From NCBI RefSeq assembly GCF_039994875.1, contig NZ_CP121196.1:806001-870000 (forward strand): a stretch of 64,000 bases of DNA. Direction: 5' to 3'. The notes below the pieces were generated by a model. It did not search any database, was not told where the DNA came from, and saw only the letters and a program-made list of their open reading frames with translations. The position numbers were made by a program, and so were the translations under genes. Position 1 is the first letter of the stretch. The number at the start of each line of letters is the position of its first letter. Shown here piece by piece: positions 61,167 through 64,000 of the stretch. This stretch comes from Telmatobacter sp. DSM 110680 (GTDB taxonomy: Bacteria; Acidobacteriota; Terriglobia; Terriglobales; Acidobacteriaceae).

Positions 61167-64000
61167 GTGAAAAGTAAAAATGGATCTTTTGTTCTCTCTG
61201 TCTTACAGGGCTACGCAGTTCGCCTCTCTCGCTTTCTTGCTCTAGCTTTTTTCATCGCATCCGCTGGTGCAGTCGCGCAAACCGCCGTGCAGGTCGCATG
61301 GCGCGGGGTTTTGCGCAATGCTGGCGGAGCGCCCATTGCGGACGCGAAAGTTACACTCGCCACAAGTGGCCGAAAAGCGGAAGCGCGCACCGATTCCGAC
61401 GGACGATTTGTCGTCCAGATGTTGCCGGCGGGAAGTTACCACTTGAGCGTGGCCACCAAGGGCAGCAAGGCCGAGTATGCTCAGCCGGTTGAGCTTGCGG
61501 CCGGCGGCCCGGAAGTTGTGCTTACATTGTCTGGCCGCGGCGAACTGACGGTTGCCGCAGTGCAGAGCAAGGGACAGACGGCCACGGGTGGCGAAGAGCT
61601 CTCGAGCCAGGCGGTGAGCGAGCTGCCGTTAAACAAGCGCGATTTCAGCTCGCTGCTGCTGTTGGCGGCCGGCACTATGACCGACTCGAATGGCGCAACC
61701 AACTTCACAGCACAGTTCGCTATCAACGGTCAGCGCGGCGTTGAGGCCACTTTCGCAATGGATGGGGCGGATATCAGCGACCCCGAGATGGGCGGCGCTA
61801 CCTTTTCCAACTTCAACGTGGACGCAGTAGAAGGAATCGATTCGAGTTCCGGCTGGATGCCGGCAGAGATCGGGCGCGGCGCGGCGGGTTTCACCAATAT
61901 TCATACCCGTTCGGGCGCGAGCGGATTTCATGGCTCATTCTTCGAATTCGTGCGCAACTCCGCTTTTGACGCGCGCAATTATTTCGATCATGCGACACCC
62001 GCCTATCCGGGACGCATCCCGCCCTTCCGGCGAAACGAATTCGGCTTCACGAATGGCGGACCGGTCTACATCCCGCACGTTTACGATGGCCGCAAGCGGA
62101 CCTTTTATTTCACCCAGTTCCAGGGCTTTCGCCAGGTGCTCGGGACGACGCAGGTAATGCCTGTGCCTTCGTCATCGGAGCGTCCCCAGGCGGGAAGTAA
62201 CTATGTCAACCATGTGATCGTTTATCCGGATAAGAGCGTAGACACTCTTGCCCTGCCCGTCGATCCCTCGATTGCGGCGATCCTTGCACGGTATCCTCTG
62301 CCCAATCTCGCGACCGGTTCTTTCGGCGTCAACACCTATGCGACGGCATCGAAAGTTGATACTAACGCCGATCAATTCTCAATCCGAATTGATCACAACT
62401 TCACAGAGAAGGACAAGTTTTTTGCCCGGTTCAACTACGACAACCTGTCGGGTCCAACCACAAATCCAGACCAGACAGCAATTGATCCGCGATTCGGAGT
62501 CCAGTACAACGATCACCAACGCAATGTTGCGGGCACGTATACTCGTTCGATCTCGCCGCACCTGATCCTCGAATCGATGATCAATATCACCCGCACAAGT
62601 CCCGGCTTTCCTACGACCGACTACACCGATCCAGCCGTGAAGTTCAATGACGGCCTGTTTGAGGCATTCAATAGTGCTGCTGGTTCGGTCATGCAGGCAT
62701 ACGGCAACCTCTTCCAGGGCTACCAATCGGTGTCGTACTCAAAGGGCAGCCACTCATTCCGGGCAGGATTTGAAACAAGGATCAATCGCGACACCACATA
62801 CTTTGGCATCGCTCCGAACGGCGAATATGATTTCGGCGGAGGCACTGCGTATGCCACGACGAATATAACCTCCGCGAGTGGAACTCACGATATTCATGTT
62901 GGTGATGCGTTGCCCGACACTTTTTCCAGCTTCATTACTGGAAGTCCGTTCGTCTATACCGTCGCACTCCCTCCCACATTTTCTTCCGGCGGGCAGCACA
63001 TCGGTCCTGCCGCGATCAACAGGGAAGACTATAACGCGTGGGTACAGGACACCTGGAAGGTCACTCCCAGGCTGACGCTCGATTACGGCGTTCGCTGGGA
63101 AGTCTACACTCCCATCTCCGAGCGTGCCCATCGCACCGGGCGCTTCCGCTCGGTTGATGGGCAAACGCAGTATTTAATAAATCCTCAGCCCGGCTACAAA
63201 ACCGATTGGAACGGCTGGGGACCGCGCATTCAAGCGGCTTGGCAAGCGACACCCAAAATCACAGCGCATATTGGCGGAGCCGTTACCGTGATTCCGCCGA
63301 ATATCTGGCAGGATAACTTTCTTACTGGCTCGACGCCCTACGTGATCTATCCCCGTCGTGTTTCGTCTTCCGCGGCGCCGTTCAGTTATGGCTACCAGAT
63401 ATTGCCTTCACAGTTGCCCGATGTCTACACGCCCGGCGGCACTAACATCTTTGCAAACAACACTCCCAAATCCGTTCCGTCGAACACGGTGATGGATGTA
63501 GACCGCTATCAGCGGGACCTTGCAGCGTTGACTGATTCGACCAGCATTACCCCTCTCAATTTATCTGGCGTCAATCCGGCATTCGGCATTGGCAGGCTCT
63601 TTACCTGGACGGTCGGCGCGGAACGGAAGTTCGGCAATTTGACTGCCGATGCGGCGTACGTTGGAACCGCAGCGCAGCACTTGCCCCGTTACGGCTTTCC
63701 GAACGCCTACCCCGGAGCAACCGCGGAATTCGCCAAAGATACAAAGTTCGACAGTGCGGGGAACGTGATCGGCGGATTTGGGGTTGAGAACGTGATTTTC
63801 AACGATTCGCACTCCAGTTATCACGCGCTACAAACCTCGCTGTCGGGTACTGTGGGTCACTCCGGTCCGGGAATTCAGGCGGGCTACACCTGGGGCAAAT
63901 CCATCGATAACACGAGCCTCGTACTTGGCGGAACCGGGTCAACTGGAGCAGTAGCTTCCGGCTTCTCGCAGAATCCACTAAATACACATGCTGAGAAGGC
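61167..64000 (+). CDS. Oar-like TonB-dependent receptor, partial (runs off right edge)
   Basis: The reading frame from GTG 61167 is open to the window end, about 944 codons. A long signal region ends at FIASAGAVAQ (about residue 39), then a carboxypeptidase-regulatory domain (VLRNAGGAPIADAKVTLATS; TDSDGRFVVQMLPAGSYHLS) and a plug-like segment (VSELPLNKRDFSSLLLLAAG; FAINGQRGVEATFAMDGADI) followed by barrel repeats (NYFDHATPAYPGRIPPFRRN; TFYFTQFQGFRQVLGTTQVM). It matches the same receptor family as the gene at 29104. AAGG lies about ten bases before the start. The C-terminal end and so the terminal Phe are not visible. Confidence 0.92.
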   Translation, partial: MKSKNGSFVLSVLQGYAVRLSRFLALAFFIASAGAVAQTAVQVAWRGVLRNAGGAPIADAKVTLATSGRKAEARTDSDGRFVVQMLPAGSYHLSVATKGSKAEYAQPVELAAGGPEVVLTLSGRGELTVAAVQSKGQTATGGEELSSQAVSELPLNKRDFSSLLLLAAGTMTDSNGATNFTAQFAINGQRGVEATFAMDGADISDPEMGGATFSNFNVDAVEGIDSSSGWMPAEIGRGAAGFTNIHTRSGASGFHGSFFEFVRNSAFDARNYFDHATPAYPGRIPPFRRNEFGFTNGGPVYIPHVYDGRKRTFYFTQFQGFRQVLGTTQVMPVPSSSERPQAGSNYVNHVIVYPDKSVDTLALPVDPSIAAILARYPLPNLATGSFGVNTYATASKVDTNADQFSIRIDHNFTEKDKFFARFNYDNLSGPTTNPDQTAIDPRFGVQYNDHQRNVAGTYTRSISPHLILESMINITRTSPGFPTTDYTDPAVKFNDGLFEAFNSAAGSVMQAYGNLFQGYQSVSYSKGSHSFRAGFETRINRDTTYFGIAPNGEYDFGGGTAYATTNITSASGTHDIHVGDALPDTFSSFITGSPFVYTVALPPTFSSGGQHIGPAAINREDYNAWVQDTWKVTPRLTLDYGVRWEVYTPISERAHRTGRFRSVDGQTQYLINPQPGYKTDWNGWGPRIQAAWQATPKITAHIGGAVTVIPPNIWQDNFLTGSTPYVIYPRRVSSSAAPFSYGYQILPSQLPDVYTPGGTNIFANNTPKSVPSNTVMDVDRYQRDLAALTDSTSITPLNLSGVNPAFGIGRLFTWTVGAERKFGNLTADAAYVGTAAQHLPRYGFPNAYPGATAEFAKDTKFDSAGNVIGGFGVENVIFNDSHSSYHALQTSLSGTVGHSGPGIQAGYTWGKSIDNTSLVLGGTGSTGAVASGFSQNPLNTHAEK

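Overview
The window reads as a chromosomal segment of an Acidobacteriota bacterium (Terriglobia-like). The evidence is a VWFA-related protein of the acidobacterial type (3377-5152), two Oar-like TonB-dependent receptors with an N-terminal carboxypeptidase-regulatory domain (29104-32880 and a partial one from 61167), a CRTAC1/ASPIC-UnbV propeller protein (21952-23862), many TPR proteins and many secreted carbohydrate-active enzymes. About 45 protein genes are supported. I found no tRNA, rRNA, CRISPR array, insertion sequence or prophage.
Layout. 1-5152: a cut-off Met/His-rich exported protein, a helix-hairpin-helix lipoprotein, a GH35 beta-galactosidase, a small membrane protein and the VWFA protein. 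5466-9087: a chromosome-partition block made of a glutamine-amidotransferase-like gene, rsmG, two perfect parS sites, parA and parB, closed by a perfect 34-bp palindrome. 9120-12680: a probable pseudokinase fused to a TonB-like C-terminal domain, and a GAF-EAL phosphodiesterase. 12898-28285: mixed metabolism and regulation, with a Tat-exported Gfo/Idh oxidoreductase plus sugar isomerase operon, a racemase-like protein, a parallel beta-helix protein, a second exported HhH protein, an orphan histidine kinase, a J-domain protein, the CRTAC1 protein, an SMP-30 lactonase, a methylguanine methyltransferase and a heptaheme cytochrome with a TPR tail. 29104-37552: TonB receptor, two TPR proteins and an exported PLP enzyme. 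37692-45408: GH105, GH5 and GH13 enzymes, an M23 peptidase lipoprotein and a sugar MFS transporter. 45435-55036: a BtuF-like protein and an ABC-dependent polysaccharide locus (wzm, wzt and five glycan enzymes, two of them fusions). 55351-64000: two divergent PF04185 phosphoesterases, mnmE, a small membrane protein and the start of a second TonB receptor.
How it fits together. Much of the window serves scavenging and surface glycans: outer-membrane receptors and periplasmic glycosidases release sugars, and a GH13-MFS pair takes them in. The wzm/wzt locus builds an exported glycan that may carry deacetylated and methylated residues, because NodB-like and NodS-like domains are each fused to a GT2 domain and translated from overlapping frames. 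Eight products carry twin-arginine signals, including enzyme types usually found in the cytoplasm.
Most unusual signals: the Nod-like fusion pair; the pseudokinase-TonB fusion; a palindrome CAACCATNTGGTTG present three times exactly and once with one mismatch; a heptaheme-TPR gene whose signal peptide has no normal start codon; and an 11-bp inverted repeat that spans the stop codons of two convergent genes.
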